From Akkermansia sp. (GTDB lineage: Bacteria > Verrucomicrobiota > Verrucomicrobiia > Verrucomicrobiales > Akkermansiaceae), in contig JAFZGH010000229.1 of the NCBI GenBank assembly GCA_017555465.1, positions 1 through 18,335 of the forward strand: a DNA stretch of 18,335 bases, written 5' to 3'. Shown piece after piece: positions 1 to 8,918 of this stretch (position 1 is the first letter of the stretch; each line of letters begins with the position of its first letter). The notes below the pieces were generated by a model. That model was not told the DNA's origin. It worked only from the letters and a program-made list of their open reading frames with translations, and searched no databases. Position numbers and translations under genes: made by a program.

Positions 1-22
1 AAAGGGAGAGCATAGTACAACG

Positions 23-511
23 GTGGATACAAGTTCGCCGGATGTGCCCTGCCCGCCCGCGCCGGATGATTTTGCAGGGTGGCTGAGGGCGGTTGGCGCG
101 GTGATTCCGATGCTGCGGCGGCTGAATCTGGACCGGCCGCTTCCCCGGAGGGTGGAGGCTGAGGCTCGCGCGGCTGCGGAGCTGGTGCCGATGACGCCTG
201 AGACGGTGGAGCTGCTGCGGCGTTATTATGCGGCGGAGACGGTGAAGGGCTGGAGGCCGGATTCTCTGGAGCGGTTTTTCGAGGATTTGCCGGATGTGCT
301 GCAGCATGCGGCTAACTGGTGCCGACAGGATGACCGGGAGCAGCGAAAAGCTGCCGCTACGGCACGCAGGAAGGCCAAGGAGGCGTCTGTGGAGGCTGAG
401 TGCGGCACGAGTACCCCGGAGGACAAGAAGGCGTTTTTTGAGGGCTTGTGGCGCGATTTAGGCGGACAGCGCAGTGAAAGGAGCGATGATGAAGAGACGT
501 GTGCTGGATGA
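23..511 (+). CDS. Hypothetical protein, possibly 5'-partial
   Basis: I do not recognise this protein of about 162 residues. It begins with a Pro/Asp-rich stretch and continues as charged, probably helical sequence. A basic run near residues 107-118 (QRKAAATARRKAK) suggests nucleic-acid contact, but this is weak. The start shown is a GTG with a poor AGGGAGAG at bases 3-10. The reading frame stays open to the left edge of the window, so the true start may lie outside. It overlaps the next gene by about 23 bases, which implies co-transcription. In Mu-like phages small regulatory or packaging-related genes sit just upstream of the head genes, but nothing in this sequence shows such a role. Confidence 0.6.
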   Translation: MDTSSPDVPCPPAPDDFAGWLRAVGAVIPMLRRLNLDRPLPRRVEAEARAAAELVPMTPETVELLRRYYAAETVKGWRPDSLERFFEDLPDVLQHAANWCRQDDREQRKAAATARRKAKEASVEAECGTSTPEDKKAFFEGLWRDLGGQRSERSDDEETCAG

Positions 512-857
512 TGCTGCGCTGATTCAGAGCTATCTGCGCAAGGTGAAGCGAAGCAACGGGGAGCTTGGAGCGTACACGCTCCGGTTTCTTGTGTGGATGA
601 ATGGAGACACGAGGCTGAAGCCGCGACGTGTTGAGCTGGGGCTGGGGACGGCGGATAAGAGCCAGGCTGTGTTTGCGGCCAGGTTGGTGCTTCAGGCGCT
701 GGCTGTGCTGGGTGCGAAGTTCAGCGGTGCTCTGGCAGGACTGGAGCGGCGGCGCTTGTTGAGGCAGCCTGCAGCGAGGAGTCAGGTGGTGTATCAGTTG
801 CCGCTTTTTGATTTACCCCCTGCCGGGGAGGTTGACAGGCCGAAGCGGGCAGAATAG
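489..857 (+). CDS. Hypothetical small basic protein
   Basis: This 122-residue, Arg/Lys-rich protein is not recognised. It starts MKRRVLDDAALIQSYLRKV and has a hydrophobic helix-like middle (AARLVLQALAVLGAKF). The ATG at 489 is preferred because AAAGGAG at 477-483 lies 5 bases upstream. An ATG at 486 and a GTG at 474 are in frame but badly spaced. It overlaps the preceding gene and is probably translationally coupled to it. Its last 15 codons contain the whole promoter of the next transcription unit, and its TAG stop (855-857) is also the first half of that promoter's -10 box, so coding and regulatory constraints coincide. A DNA-binding role would fit its charge but is speculation. Confidence 0.65.
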   Translation: MKRRVLDDAALIQSYLRKVKRSNGELGAYTLRFLVWMNGDTRLKPRRVELGLGTADKSQAVFAARLVLQALAVLGAKFSGALAGLERRRLLRQPAARSQVVYQLPLFDLPPAGEVDRPKRAE

Positions 858-860
858 CAT
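812..860 (+). promoter_or_regulatory. Late promoter A (leaderless type)
   Basis: TTTACCCCC (812-820) is followed by TGCCGGGG, giving a CCCC/GGGG palindrome. Then come TTGACA (832-837), a 17-base spacer and TAGCAT (855-860). The ATG of the MuF gene is at 867, 6 bases after the -10 box, so the predicted transcription start falls on or next to the start codon. The same architecture recurs at 3717, 8919 and 18237. The whole element lies inside the 3' end of the upstream gene. Confidence 0.7.
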
Positions 861-866
861 GGTGGC

Positions 867-1829
867 ATGAGTAGCAATCCGTTTTCGAGTTACTTCGAGG
901 GGCTGAAGGTGGACGCCACCTCGCGCTCGGCTCAGGAGTGGGCGCTGATGGCGCCGGAGGAGCGTCTGGGGAAGTTTTTTCTGGCGAATGTGGAGGATGA
1001 GAATCTTCTCAACGCGTTCCGCCGGCTTCTGCATAGTGCGATTGACCGCGGGATTTCGGACGCGGAGTTTGCGGATGAGGCGTGGACGATGCTTGATGGC
1101 TTGCGCCTTCAGTGCAACATGCCGACGGTGGAGTTCATGCCGCAGGGTATGGACCGCGATGAGGTGAAGCGCTACCAGAAGGATGTGACGCGGATTGACT
1201 CGCTGGCGCGGTTGCAGCTGGTGTTCCGGACGCAGTGCGATATGGCGGCAGGCTGGCGGGAGTTTTTCATGGCTTTTGAGCCGGTGCGGTTGCAGCGATA
1301 CCCCGGCTGGAGGTTCGTGCGGCAGCCAGGTGCGCGTATCAAGCGCAAGGACCATGTGGAGCACGAGGGTGAGGTGCGCCTGAAAACTGATTACGAGTTC
1401 TGGATGGCTCGCAATTCGCCTGACCAGGGGGGATTTAATCAGCCAGGCCCGCCGTTCGGGTATAACAGCTGGATGATTGTGGAGGAGGTGAGCCGCGAGG
1501 AGTGCGAGGCGCTGGGGCTTCTGGCGCCGGGTGAGGTGGTTCGGGTGCCGGCTGAGTATGCGCGATGGGGGGTGCAGGTGGCAGATGGCCATGCTGCGGG
1601 CTCTGGTGGGGCTCAGGCGTGGCTTGAGGGGTCTGCGAGGGCAAGTGTGCGTGAGTTGCCCGAGGATGCGCGCAGAGGCATTGTGGAGCGCTGCGCCAGG
1701 GAGGGCATAGTGATAGGGGAAGAGGATGACGAGATGTTCATTGATAAGGAGCTGAGCAATCTGCTGCGCGAGGTTGACTCGCTGCTGGCCGGAGATGGTT
1801 GGAAGGAGGTGCCGAGCGATGAGTGGTAA
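867..1829 (+). CDS. MuF-like phage head morphogenesis protein
   Basis: This 320-residue protein is related to Mu gpF (gp30) and SPP1 gp7, minor head proteins that bind the portal inside the capsid and may enter the cell with the DNA. The family signature spans residues 110-218. It has an RTQCDMAAGWREFF segment, then YPGWRFV, then R-x-DHVEHEGEVRLKTDYEFW, then GGFNQPGPPFGYNSWM, and ends near REECEALGLL. The N-terminal 100 residues are helical and less conserved. No Shine-Dalgarno site precedes the ATG, and the -10 box ends 6 bases upstream, so translation is probably leaderless. It overlaps the terminase small-subunit gene by 11 bases. In Mu this gene follows the portal gene; here the portal lies 13 kb downstream, an unusual split. 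Confidence 0.85.
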   Translation: MSSNPFSSYFEGLKVDATSRSAQEWALMAPEERLGKFFLANVEDENLLNAFRRLLHSAIDRGISDAEFADEAWTMLDGLRLQCNMPTVEFMPQGMDRDEVKRYQKDVTRIDSLARLQLVFRTQCDMAAGWREFFMAFEPVRLQRYPGWRFVRQPGARIKRKDHVEHEGEVRLKTDYEFWMARNSPDQGGFNQPGPPFGYNSWMIVEEVSREECEALGLLAPGEVVRVPAEYARWGVQVADGHAAGSGGAQAWLEGSARASVRELPEDARRGIVERCAREGIVIGEEDDEMFIDKELSNLLREVDSLLAGDGWKEVPSDEW

Positions 1830-2337
1830 GGCGCACAAGAAGGGCGGGCGGAGCCGGTACACGGTGGCGGCGGGCGAGCGTATCTGTGCCAGGGTGGCGG
1901 AGGGTATGAGCTTGCGCAAGGCTGCAGCGGAGGAGCATGTGACCCACAGTACGGTGCTGGAGTGGGCGGCGGCGCATCCGGCGTTCGGCGACCAGTACGC
2001 GCGCGCGTGTGAGCGGCGGCTTGCGGTGCTGCAGGACAGGCTTCTGGAGCTGATGGAGCTGGGGCATGAGGTGGCGCTGGATACGGAGTGCGGGAATGTG
2101 CGCCTGCAGGCGGTGAAGCTGGAGATTGATACGTTGAAGTGGTTGCTTTGTAAGCTGGTGCCGAAGAAGTACGGCGACCGCACGCAGATGGAGATTACGG
2201 GCAAGGACGGGGCGGATTTGCTGCCGAAGCATACGGCGGAGGAGGATGCGGCGTTCCTTGCTGCGCTGGCGGCGGCTCAGGCTGCTACTCCACCGCCCGG
2301 GAGGATGAGTGATGGAGAGGCTGATTCCAGAGGGTAA
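1819..2337 (+). CDS. Terminase small subunit
   Basis: This 172-residue protein is a probable TerS, the DNA-recognition part of the packaging motor. Residues 31-52 form a helix-turn-helix-like segment (SLRKAAAEEHVTHSTVLEWA), followed by a long helical region typical of TerS oligomerisation and a DNA-independent tail (QMEITGKDGADLLPK). The ATG at 1819 overlaps the end of the MuF gene and has a strong GGAAGGAGGT at 1801-1810. Its position directly before the large subunit, which it overlaps by 26 bases, supports the call. Small terminase subunits diverge strongly, so the assignment rests on the helix-turn-helix, size and context. Confidence 0.75.
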   Translation: MSGKAHKKGGRSRYTVAAGERICARVAEGMSLRKAAAEEHVTHSTVLEWAAAHPAFGDQYARACERRLAVLQDRLLELMELGHEVALDTECGNVRLQAVKLEIDTLKWLLCKLVPKKYGDRTQMEITGKDGADLLPKHTAEEDAAFLAALAAAQAATPPPGRMSDGEADSRG

Positions 2338-3712
2338 GCTGAGCCCTGCCATGTTTGCGTACAGGTATCTGGGCATGACGCTGTACCCGTGGCAGATGGA
2401 GGCCGTGGAGGCGTGCCGGCACAGGCGGGCTGAGGTTGCTGTGGTGGCGGCCAATGGCAGCGGCAAGACTGCGGCTGTGAATGTGGTGTTGCTTCTGTGG
2501 TGGTTGTATGCGTTTCCGAAGGGGCGCTGTGCGGTGACTTCGGGCTCATGGCAGCAGCTGGAGAATCAGCTGTGGCCTGCGCTGCGGGTGCATGAGCATC
2601 TGTTCTCCACCCTGCTGGGGTGGACGTTCAATGACACGGAAATCAGGACGCCGCAGGGCGGTTTCATTACGGCGTTCTCCACGAAGGACCCGGGGCGAGC
2701 GGAAGGTTACCACGAGAATGTGGCGGCGGGTGCGCCGCTGATGGTGATGGTGGATGAGGCAAAGAGTGTGCCGGAGCCGATATTCGACGCCATGAACCGA
2801 TGCACGCCGACGGTGCGCATCATGACGAGCTCGCCCGGACAGGATACGGGGACGTTCTTCCGTGCGTTTAATGAGGACAGAGCTGCATGGCACACGGTGG
2901 AGGTGGACGCGTGGATGTGCCCGCATATTCCACCTGAGCGCATAGCGCGAGCGCAGCGTATTTATGGCCCCGATTATGAGCGGAACCCGATTTACCGCTC
3001 GATGATAATGGGCAAGTTCACTACGGGCGAGGACAGCAACATGATTCCACGCCGGTATGTGGAGGAGGCTCTGATGCACCGACCTGCACAGCGGCATGGT
3101 GACAAGTTCGCGGCGGTGGACTGGGCGGCTGGCGGTGACGAGACGGTGCTTGCCATACGGTGCGGGAATGCGCTGCGGATTGTGTACAAGGACCGTGAGC
3201 GGGACACGGTGCGGAGCAGTAACAAGGTGGTGGCGCTGTGCAGGGAGCATGGGGTGGAACCGTGGAACAGCTGGGGTGACGTGTGCGGCATGGGTATTGC
3301 TATCATGCAGGCGGCGCGCGACCGCAGCGAGTGGAGGTTCCGCGAGTTCAACGGCGGCCAGGCGGCGGGTGATGCTGACCACTTTGTGAATCTGAATGCT
3401 GAGGCGTGGTTTTATTTCCGGCAGAGTCTGGAGCGCGGTGAGGTGTGCTTCCCTGATGGGCTTGACCAGGAGACGGTGAAGCAGCTGACGGACCGTAAGA
3501 TGCAGTGGGATAAGAAGGGGCGCTATGTGCTGGAAGCGAAGAGTGACATGGCGGCGCGTGGGGTACACTCCCCCGACAGGGCGGATGCTCTGGTGATGGC
3601 TTGGTGGGCTGGGCGGTTTGCGAGTTATTATGATGAGCCGAAGGTGGAGCTGCCGCGGGTACAGCGGGAGTATGTGCCGGTGGATGACTGGGATGCGCAT
3701 GTGGTGCTGTGA
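2312..3712 (+). CDS. Terminase large subunit (ATPase/nuclease)
   Basis: This 466-residue TerL powers DNA packaging into proheads and cuts the concatemer. The ATPase domain carries Walker A AANGSGKT (residues 46-53), Walker B LMVMVDE (143-149, Glu149 catalytic) and coupling motif TSSPG (172-176). The C-terminal RNase H-like nuclease domain has the expected acidic residues in AVDWAAGGDET (Asp270), WGDVCG (Asp323) and SPDRADALVM (Asp422/Asp425). Length is normal for the family. ATG 2312 is chosen over GTG 2309 because GAGGA at 2301-2305 is better spaced. It ends 4 bases before promoter B, and no clear terminator separates it from the next unit. Confidence 0.93.
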   Translation: MERLIPEGKLSPAMFAYRYLGMTLYPWQMEAVEACRHRRAEVAVVAANGSGKTAAVNVVLLLWWLYAFPKGRCAVTSGSWQQLENQLWPALRVHEHLFSTLLGWTFNDTEIRTPQGGFITAFSTKDPGRAEGYHENVAAGAPLMVMVDEAKSVPEPIFDAMNRCTPTVRIMTSSPGQDTGTFFRAFNEDRAAWHTVEVDAWMCPHIPPERIARAQRIYGPDYERNPIYRSMIMGKFTTGEDSNMIPRRYVEEALMHRPAQRHGDKFAAVDWAAGGDETVLAIRCGNALRIVYKDRERDTVRSSNKVVALCREHGVEPWNSWGDVCGMGIAIMQAARDRSEWRFREFNGGQAAGDADHFVNLNAEAWFYFRQSLERGEVCFPDGLDQETVKQLTDRKMQWDKKGRYVLEAKSDMAARGVHSPDRADALVMAWWAGRFASYYDEPKVELPRVQREYVPVDDWDAHVVL

Positions 3713-3716
3713 GTAG

Positions 3717-3766
3717 TTTACCCCCGCACGGGCTGGTTGCGCTGGGTGCGGGCTTGGATGTATGAT
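3717..3766 (+). promoter_or_regulatory. Late promoter B (leaderless type)
   Basis: TTTACCCCC (3717-3725), then GCACGGG completing a C-run/G-run palindrome. TTGCGC lies at the -35 position (3737-3742), followed by an 18-base spacer and TATGAT (3761-3766). The next ATG is at 3774 with no ribosome-binding site. The sequence TATGATGTGAGCC before the ATG is nearly the same as at promoter C. Confidence 0.75.
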
Positions 3767-3773
3767 GTGAGCC

Positions 3774-6164
3774 ATGAGTGCGATTGATGATGCGTTGAAG
3801 GCTATGGGCGTGCAGAATTGGACGCTGAGCCGAGGCAGTCTTGAGTCTGATGAGCTGCGCATGAGTTTTTATGTGCCGACGGGCGGCACGCCGCCTGCGC
3901 TGCGGGTGGGCGATGAGTTCGAGGCGGGCGGTTGGTGCGGCTGGGTGTGGGATGTGCAGGACGGCGCGCGTGCTAACGGTGGCCGCACGGTGGATGTGGT
4001 TGTGAAGGGGGTGATTGGCTATCTGGATGCTATTCCCTGCCCTATCATTGAGCGGGATGGGGAGACGGAGCTTGTGCGTGCGAGTGTGCTGCTTGAGAAG
4101 GCCGGCAGTGCGGCTGCAGCGGCTGGCGCGGGGCTTTCGTGGCGCGGGATTGACAGCACGGTGATGACTACGCCTGCCGGGGCGAGCAGCTCGGTGTGGG
4201 GTGTGGTGCAGGCTGCGCTGAAGTGGATGCCTGATGTGAGGACGCGGCAGGAGGGGCGCACGCTGGTGCTGGAAGGCGGTGCCGAGAGTGTGCCGGGGTC
4301 GGTGGCCACGGCGAGGGTTGTGCTTTCGCCTGCGGCGCGTGGGGTGCTGCGGGTGGCGGGAACGGATGTTGACCTGGCTGCTCTGCATGGGGCGGAGGCG
4401 GCTGTGTATAACTGGGCGGCGAGTGAGCATGAGCTTGTGGCGCGTGCGCTGGCGGGCAATGCGGATGTGCTGGCTCGGTCGGTCGGGAAGAGTCTGGAGC
4501 TGCGTGCGCGGGCTGTGGGAGCGGCGGGTAATGCTCTGGAGCTGGCTTATGCGCCGGCGGAGGGGGAGGATGCGTCTGTGGTGAGTCTGGTGCCGTTTTC
4601 GGGCGGGTTTGTGACCGGCTCGGCGGGAGAGAGCGGCGAGGCTGCGGAGCGTCTTGATGGTGTGGGCTGGCAGCAGCGGACGGAGTGGAGCGAGGGGCGG
4701 AGCATGGATGACCTGCTGCCGCCTGTGGTTGCGTGCCGCGGCGGGGTGAGTTTTGAGATTCCGGCGGGGGCGAGCATCTACCAGCCGGGGGCTTTTGTGT
4801 ACGCTGTGCCCTACAAGGCGAAGGGGGACAAGGAGGAGACTGGCCGCCAGGAGCGGCGGCAGGTGCAGCGTGCGGCGGGCAGCTGGGTGCATGTGAAGGG
4901 CGTGAAGGTTCCGCAGGGCTGGAAGGTATCGAGCGGCGAGCCGATAAAGATGCGGCAGCCGTGCGGCGATTCGCTGACGTGGTATGACTTCTGGAAGCGC
5001 CTGGCGGCTTTTGCTTTGCTGCGGAAGGTGAATTGGACCTGCCTGACGTTCGGTGTGCCGGTGTTTGAGCCTACGCCTGCAGACGAGGCGTACCCGCAGG
5101 AGGAGGAAGATTTTGCCGATGTGCCTGTGGCGGGGGCTGTGCTGCCCGAGAAGGCGAATCTGCCTGCCAATTACCAGGAGTTTACTGAAGCGGATGAGCA
5201 GCACTTCTATGTGCTGCGGGAGGGGTCTTTCCCTGCGTCGAGTGATAAGCGAGGGAATGTGCGCGGGCTGAAGTTCTGCCGCGGGGTGCTGCGGCAGTAT
5301 GTGTGGCTGAGCAGCAAGTATGAGGGCACGGCGAGCGTGGAGGAGGCGAAGGCGTTTTTCAGCGGTGAGCATGTGGTGGATGGCAAGACGAAGCATTACG
5401 CGCTTCTGCAGCTGGATGCGGTGTTCATTAACCGGAAGCGGACGCGTTACCAGACGGGCACTAACCGCCTTGCGCCTGATGACCCTGGGTATCTGCCTGA
5501 TGAGGATGCTGACCTGCCGACGGCTGAGCCGACGCCCGATTATTACGGGGCGATGCTGCGGTTCTGGGAGAGTTGTCAGCGCGCTAAGCTGGGCGGCAAG
5601 ACGGTGACGGTGTATGGGGTGACGGGGTTTGACCCTGTGAGTGCTTCTCTGCCTGCGGTGCAGAGTTTGCTGGGGGTGGATGGTGATGCTTGCCGCATGA
5701 GCTGGGACGCGGGAGCCCGCACGCTGACGCTGCAGACGGGGCGGCGGGAGATTCTGGGCGTGGATGAGTTGCTGAGCCGGCAGATGATGGGGCGCAGAGC
5801 TGCAGAGGACAGGGCGGGCAATGAGGAGCTGGGTGCCGGTGGCGGCGTGGAGTTCTGGCCAGAGCAGACGGAGGATGAGGATGCGGGCGGCGAGGGTTTC
5901 CCGATGGTGAGCCCGAGTATCAATGCGGGGCTTGTGGCCACGAAGGACGCGAAGTCAATGGAGCCGTTCGCCCTATACCAGGATGAGGACAAGGTGTGGT
6001 GGATTTCGGGTGGCGTGATTCCTGCAGGGCGTGGGTTCCTGCGGGTGGAGCCTAAGCAGGTGACTGTGGAGGTGAAGGATGGCCGCAGCTTTGCTGTGAA
6101 AGCCAGATGGGATGAGGAGAGCCGGAGTTACAAGCCGAAGTATATCTACTACGATGAGCAATGA
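3774..6164 (+). CDS. Large putative tail/baseplate structural protein
   Basis: I do not recognise this 796-residue protein with certainty. The first ~90 residues (VGDEFEAGGWCGWVWDVQDG, then a hydrophobic beta-like TVDVVVKGVIGYLDAI) have the flavour of a phage baseplate-hub or tail-tip module, where an extended beta domain binds an adjoining ring. This is a faint likeness only. Alternating beta-rich and acidic linker segments follow (for example EEEDFADVP and QTEDEDAGGEG), consistent with a multi-domain virion protein. No transmembrane segment or enzymatic motif was seen. It opens unit 2 from promoter B, probably leaderless, and overlaps the next large gene by 11 bases, so the two are likely assembled together in the particle. 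Confidence 0.75.
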   Translation: MSAIDDALKAMGVQNWTLSRGSLESDELRMSFYVPTGGTPPALRVGDEFEAGGWCGWVWDVQDGARANGGRTVDVVVKGVIGYLDAIPCPIIERDGETELVRASVLLEKAGSAAAAAGAGLSWRGIDSTVMTTPAGASSSVWGVVQAALKWMPDVRTRQEGRTLVLEGGAESVPGSVATARVVLSPAARGVLRVAGTDVDLAALHGAEAAVYNWAASEHELVARALAGNADVLARSVGKSLELRARAVGAAGNALELAYAPAEGEDASVVSLVPFSGGFVTGSAGESGEAAERLDGVGWQQRTEWSEGRSMDDLLPPVVACRGGVSFEIPAGASIYQPGAFVYAVPYKAKGDKEETGRQERRQVQRAAGSWVHVKGVKVPQGWKVSSGEPIKMRQPCGDSLTWYDFWKRLAAFALLRKVNWTCLTFGVPVFEPTPADEAYPQEEEDFADVPVAGAVLPEKANLPANYQEFTEADEQHFYVLREGSFPASSDKRGNVRGLKFCRGVLRQYVWLSSKYEGTASVEEAKAFFSGEHVVDGKTKHYALLQLDAVFINRKRTRYQTGTNRLAPDDPGYLPDEDADLPTAEPTPDYYGAMLRFWESCQRAKLGGKTVTVYGVTGFDPVSASLPAVQSLLGVDGDACRMSWDAGARTLTLQTGRREILGVDELLSRQMMGRRAAEDRAGNEELGAGGGVEFWPEQTEDEDAGGEGFPMVSPSINAGLVATKDAKSMEPFALYQDEDKVWWISGGVIPAGRGFLRVEPKQVTVEVKDGRSFAVKARWDEESRSYKPKYIYYDEQ

Positions 6165-8319
6165 TGATTTTGAGGAGCTGACGGAGCCCGGGTTCGTGGA
6201 GGGCGGCGAGGATTCGTGGACGCTGCGGGTGGCTAGTGGCCGTCTGGCGGCGTGTGCTGCGATGCGTGATGGTCTGGTGGGGTCTGATATTGGCGGCGAG
6301 GCTGCCCCCGCGGTGGCGTGGGGTGGTGCAGATGATGCGGATTTTTCGCGGGTGACGGGCTGGGTGGCGGTGTCTGATATGGATGGGATGGGCGGCGAGC
6401 TTGTGCCTGGGTTCCTGCTGGCGGCCTGGTGGGGTGGGCGGCTCTGGCTGCGGTATGCGGCTGAGGTGCCGGGGAGCGAGTCTGCGGAGGATGAGGCGGA
6501 TTCTGCAGCGGTGTATGGCGATGCGGGGGTAATGGTGGACGGGATGCAGCGGCTGCGGGCGCATGGCCGCGGCCCTTCCCTGCAGGTGGTGCCGCTGAGT
6601 GAGCGTGATGGGTTCCTGAAGCGTGACGGCAGGTGGCGGGTGGATGTGCCGTGGGAGGTGCTGGCGGTGTACGGTGTGCATCCTTCGGGGTCGCTGTGGG
6701 ATGATGCGAGCAATATGCGGCAGGAGTACCGCGTGACGCTGTGGATGGTGCCGGTGGGGCGTGCGGTGTGCTTTATGGCCACGAGCTCGGAGCGGTACGC
6801 GGAGGATGGGAGTCTGGCGGCGGTTTCGGAGCGGATGCGATGGAGCGAGTGGGGGCGGATGTATGGTGAGAGCGTGGGGACGAGTGGACCGCATGCTCCG
6901 TTTGAGGCGGCGCTTCTGCCGTGGGAGGCTGATGAGTCTGAGCCGTGGACTGGGGCGACGGACGAGTGGAGCGCGGGCTATGAGGCGGATGCGATGTGCT
7001 GCGGGCGTGTGGCGGATGGTGCGCGTGTGGAGCGGCGGGCTGGGTACGCGCGGCCTGTGTCGGTGTGCGGGCGGTTTCATGACAGCTCGCTGCTGGGGGC
7101 GTTCAGGGCGATGCTGGGGTGGACGGTGAGGCCGTCGATTGAGGATGTGTTCGGCTTCCCTGCAGCCGGTTTCGGTGAGGTGCTGGAGCGCGGGCTTGTG
7201 ACGGCTCCGCTGGAGCGCGTGGGCGTGTATGAGTGTGCCCAGGATTACCGCTTTGACGCGGACTCTGTGGAGGGGCTGGGGCTGAGTCTGGGGTGGACGG
7301 CAGGGCTCTGTGTGCTGCCTGCGGAGAATTGGCCACCTGTGGCCGACCTGTACCGGGTGACGCTGAGGGCGGAGATTCCCACGGCTGGCGGGAGTACGCT
7401 GCACCTGCGGCTTGCTGGGACGGAGGCTGATGGGGTGCTGCTGACGGCGAGTATGTTTGCGGAGGTGCTGAAGGATTGGACGGGGACGGAGGAGCGGCCT
7501 GATGGCGGCGGCTCCGGCGGCGGTGGCGGAGGTGAGGACAACTTCACGCCGCCTGAGAAGTGGGAGCCTGATGATGGTGATGATGAGGATGCTGATGACT
7601 GGCCAGGACCGGGACCGCGCCCGAATCCTGATGACGATGAGGATGTGGATGAGGACTCGAATCCTGATAACCGACCGGCTGTGAAGGTTGGCTACGAGCG
7701 CGGCACGGGTTTCAAGAGCTGCTCGCTGGTTCGGCGTGGCGGGGCGTACTTCTGGAAACTGGTGCTCGATGGGGCTGCGGTTTCGGCGGCGCTGCGCGGG
7801 GTGGAAGTGCCGGGGCAGCTGACTCTGAAGGCGAATGGTTCGCAGGCGGGTACGGCGGGGCGCGTGGTGTACATGGGCTTGAATAAGAATGGCGGGCATT
7901 CTGTTTCGGCGAACGGGAAAACGGTGACGGGCACCGGCTCGCTTGTTTTCCACGGCACGAACGCGGTGGACGCAGATATGAAGGAGTACCGCTGTGAGCT
8001 GCGGTTCGGTTTCGAGCTTGATGTGGATGTGCCTGATAAGGTGTGGTATCTGAGTGCAACGGAGGTGAGCACGGCGGGCAGCTGGGTGCGGCGCTCGGTG
8101 AGCGATGGCGTGAGTTGCTTCCAGGCGAGGGCGCAGGAGTGGTACAAGTTCAGCGTGAACATGGATGCTCTGCGGGCTGCGGCTGTGAATGAGCTGCGGG
8201 GGCGGCTGGAAAGCAGACGCGTGAGTGATACTGATGTGAGCGTGAGTCATGATTCCACGGTGACGGGCACGCTGAGCGGGACTGTTCTAAATGCGACGGC
8301 TTCGGCGATTCTTTCGTGA
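6154..8319 (+). CDS. Large putative virion protein with acidic Gly/Asp linker
   Basis: This 721-residue protein is not recognised. The N-terminal ~445 residues are rich in Trp, Gly and acidic residues and look beta-rich. A low-complexity linker at about residues 450-509 starts with a Gly run (GGGSGGGGGG) and continues with acidic repeats (DDGDDEDADDW, DDDEDVDEDSN). A separate ~210-residue C-terminal domain follows, ending in Ser/Thr-rich sequence (SDTDVSVSHDSTVTGT). This shape suits a tail or appendage protein with a flexible hinge, possibly Ca-binding, but no family was identified. ATG 6154 lies inside the end of the previous gene without a clear Shine-Dalgarno site, implying translational coupling. 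An in-frame ATG at 6112 is less likely. Confidence 0.75.
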   Translation: MSNDDFEELTEPGFVEGGEDSWTLRVASGRLAACAAMRDGLVGSDIGGEAAPAVAWGGADDADFSRVTGWVAVSDMDGMGGELVPGFLLAAWWGGRLWLRYAAEVPGSESAEDEADSAAVYGDAGVMVDGMQRLRAHGRGPSLQVVPLSERDGFLKRDGRWRVDVPWEVLAVYGVHPSGSLWDDASNMRQEYRVTLWMVPVGRAVCFMATSSERYAEDGSLAAVSERMRWSEWGRMYGESVGTSGPHAPFEAALLPWEADESEPWTGATDEWSAGYEADAMCCGRVADGARVERRAGYARPVSVCGRFHDSSLLGAFRAMLGWTVRPSIEDVFGFPAAGFGEVLERGLVTAPLERVGVYECAQDYRFDADSVEGLGLSLGWTAGLCVLPAENWPPVADLYRVTLRAEIPTAGGSTLHLRLAGTEADGVLLTASMFAEVLKDWTGTEERPDGGGSGGGGGGEDNFTPPEKWEPDDGDDEDADDWPGPGPRPNPDDDEDVDEDSNPDNRPAVKVGYERGTGFKSCSLVRRGGAYFWKLVLDGAAVSAALRGVEVPGQLTLKANGSQAGTAGRVVYMGLNKNGGHSVSANGKTVTGTGSLVFHGTNAVDADMKEYRCELRFGFELDVDVPDKVWYLSATEVSTAGSWVRRSVSDGVSCFQARAQEWYKFSVNMDALRAAAVNELRGRLESRRVSDTDVSVSHDSTVTGTLSGTVLNATASAILS

Positions 8320-8328
8320 TTGATTTTT

Positions 8329-8496
8329 ATGGCTACTGTAGGACTTGATTTTATAAAGAAGGCGGCGGCAACTGCCGCGAGTACGGCAGCGTGCGGCGTT
8401 CGTATTGAGGTTACTATGTCGGGCGGCGATAGGTGGATAACTAACGAGGAAGAGGGCTCTGTGAGTCGCAATTTTAACGTAAAACTGAAAGGATGA
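8329..8496 (+). CDS. Small hypothetical protein, 55 aa
   Basis: A 55-codon frame fits exactly between the preceding stop (8319) and the next start (8503). The product begins MATVGLDFIKKAAATAAST and ends RNFNVKLKG. It has an alanine-rich helix followed by a polar, beta-like half (VRIEVTMSGGDRW). No family is recognised. There is no Shine-Dalgarno site; the start is preceded by the AT-rich GATTGATTTTT, closely resembling the sequence before the portal start at 14911. The snug spacing in an operon supports it as a real gene, but its length allows chance. Confidence 0.55.
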   Translation: MATVGLDFIKKAAATAASTAACGVRIEVTMSGGDRWITNEEEGSVSRNFNVKLKG

Positions 8497-8502
8497 ATTG
8501 AT

Positions 8503-8904
8503 ATGAGATTCAGAAGTGAGTTGACGGAGGTGCTTTATGCCGGGAAGGTGATTCTCGGCATTGGGCAGCATTTCGGGCAGGATGAGTTGAGCCGTACGCG
8601 GGAGTATACGACGCAGGCGGTGCAGATTCTGGGGGCTGATGCGCCTGTGCTGGACAGCTACGGCAACGCCACGGGGCAGATGGGTTTTTCTGTGGTGCTT
8701 GATTTTGAGACGCCGGAGGAGGCGCTGGCTGAGGCGATGGCCCGGCAGGGGCACACGGATGCTCACCAGACGGGCGAGCTGACTGTGCGTGTGGGTGATG
8801 AGGTGCAGACGTGGGCAGCCGGTATTCAGCGGCTGGAGACGCGTGTGAGCTTTCCCGGGCGTGGGGTGCGGCTTGTGTGCAGTTATTCGTTTGTGACGGC
8901 GTAG
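8503..8904 (+). CDS. Hypothetical phage structural protein
   Basis: This 133-residue protein has no recognised family. It is beta-rich and predicted soluble (MRFRSELTEVLYAGKVILG near the start; VRLVCSYSFVTA at the end). Size and position, last gene of a unit of large structural proteins and just before the fibre gene, would suit a small tail or head-tail completion protein. That is inference from context only. AAAGGA at 8488-8493 lies 9 bases before the ATG. It ends 14 bases before promoter C. Confidence 0.7.
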   Translation: MRFRSELTEVLYAGKVILGIGQHFGQDELSRTREYTTQAVQILGADAPVLDSYGNATGQMGFSVVLDFETPEEALAEAMARQGHTDAHQTGELTVRVGDEVQTWAAGIQRLETRVSFPGRGVRLVCSYSFVTA

Positions 8905-8918
8905 CCGTGGTGTGCGTT

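Noticed and set aside
6052..8250. Long minus-strand open frames, including one of over 700 codons here and others opposite most + genes
   Set aside because: They are mirror frames of GC-rich coding sequence with His/Arg/Pro-rich, low-complexity translations. They have no recognisable domains and lie opposite well supported + strand genes.
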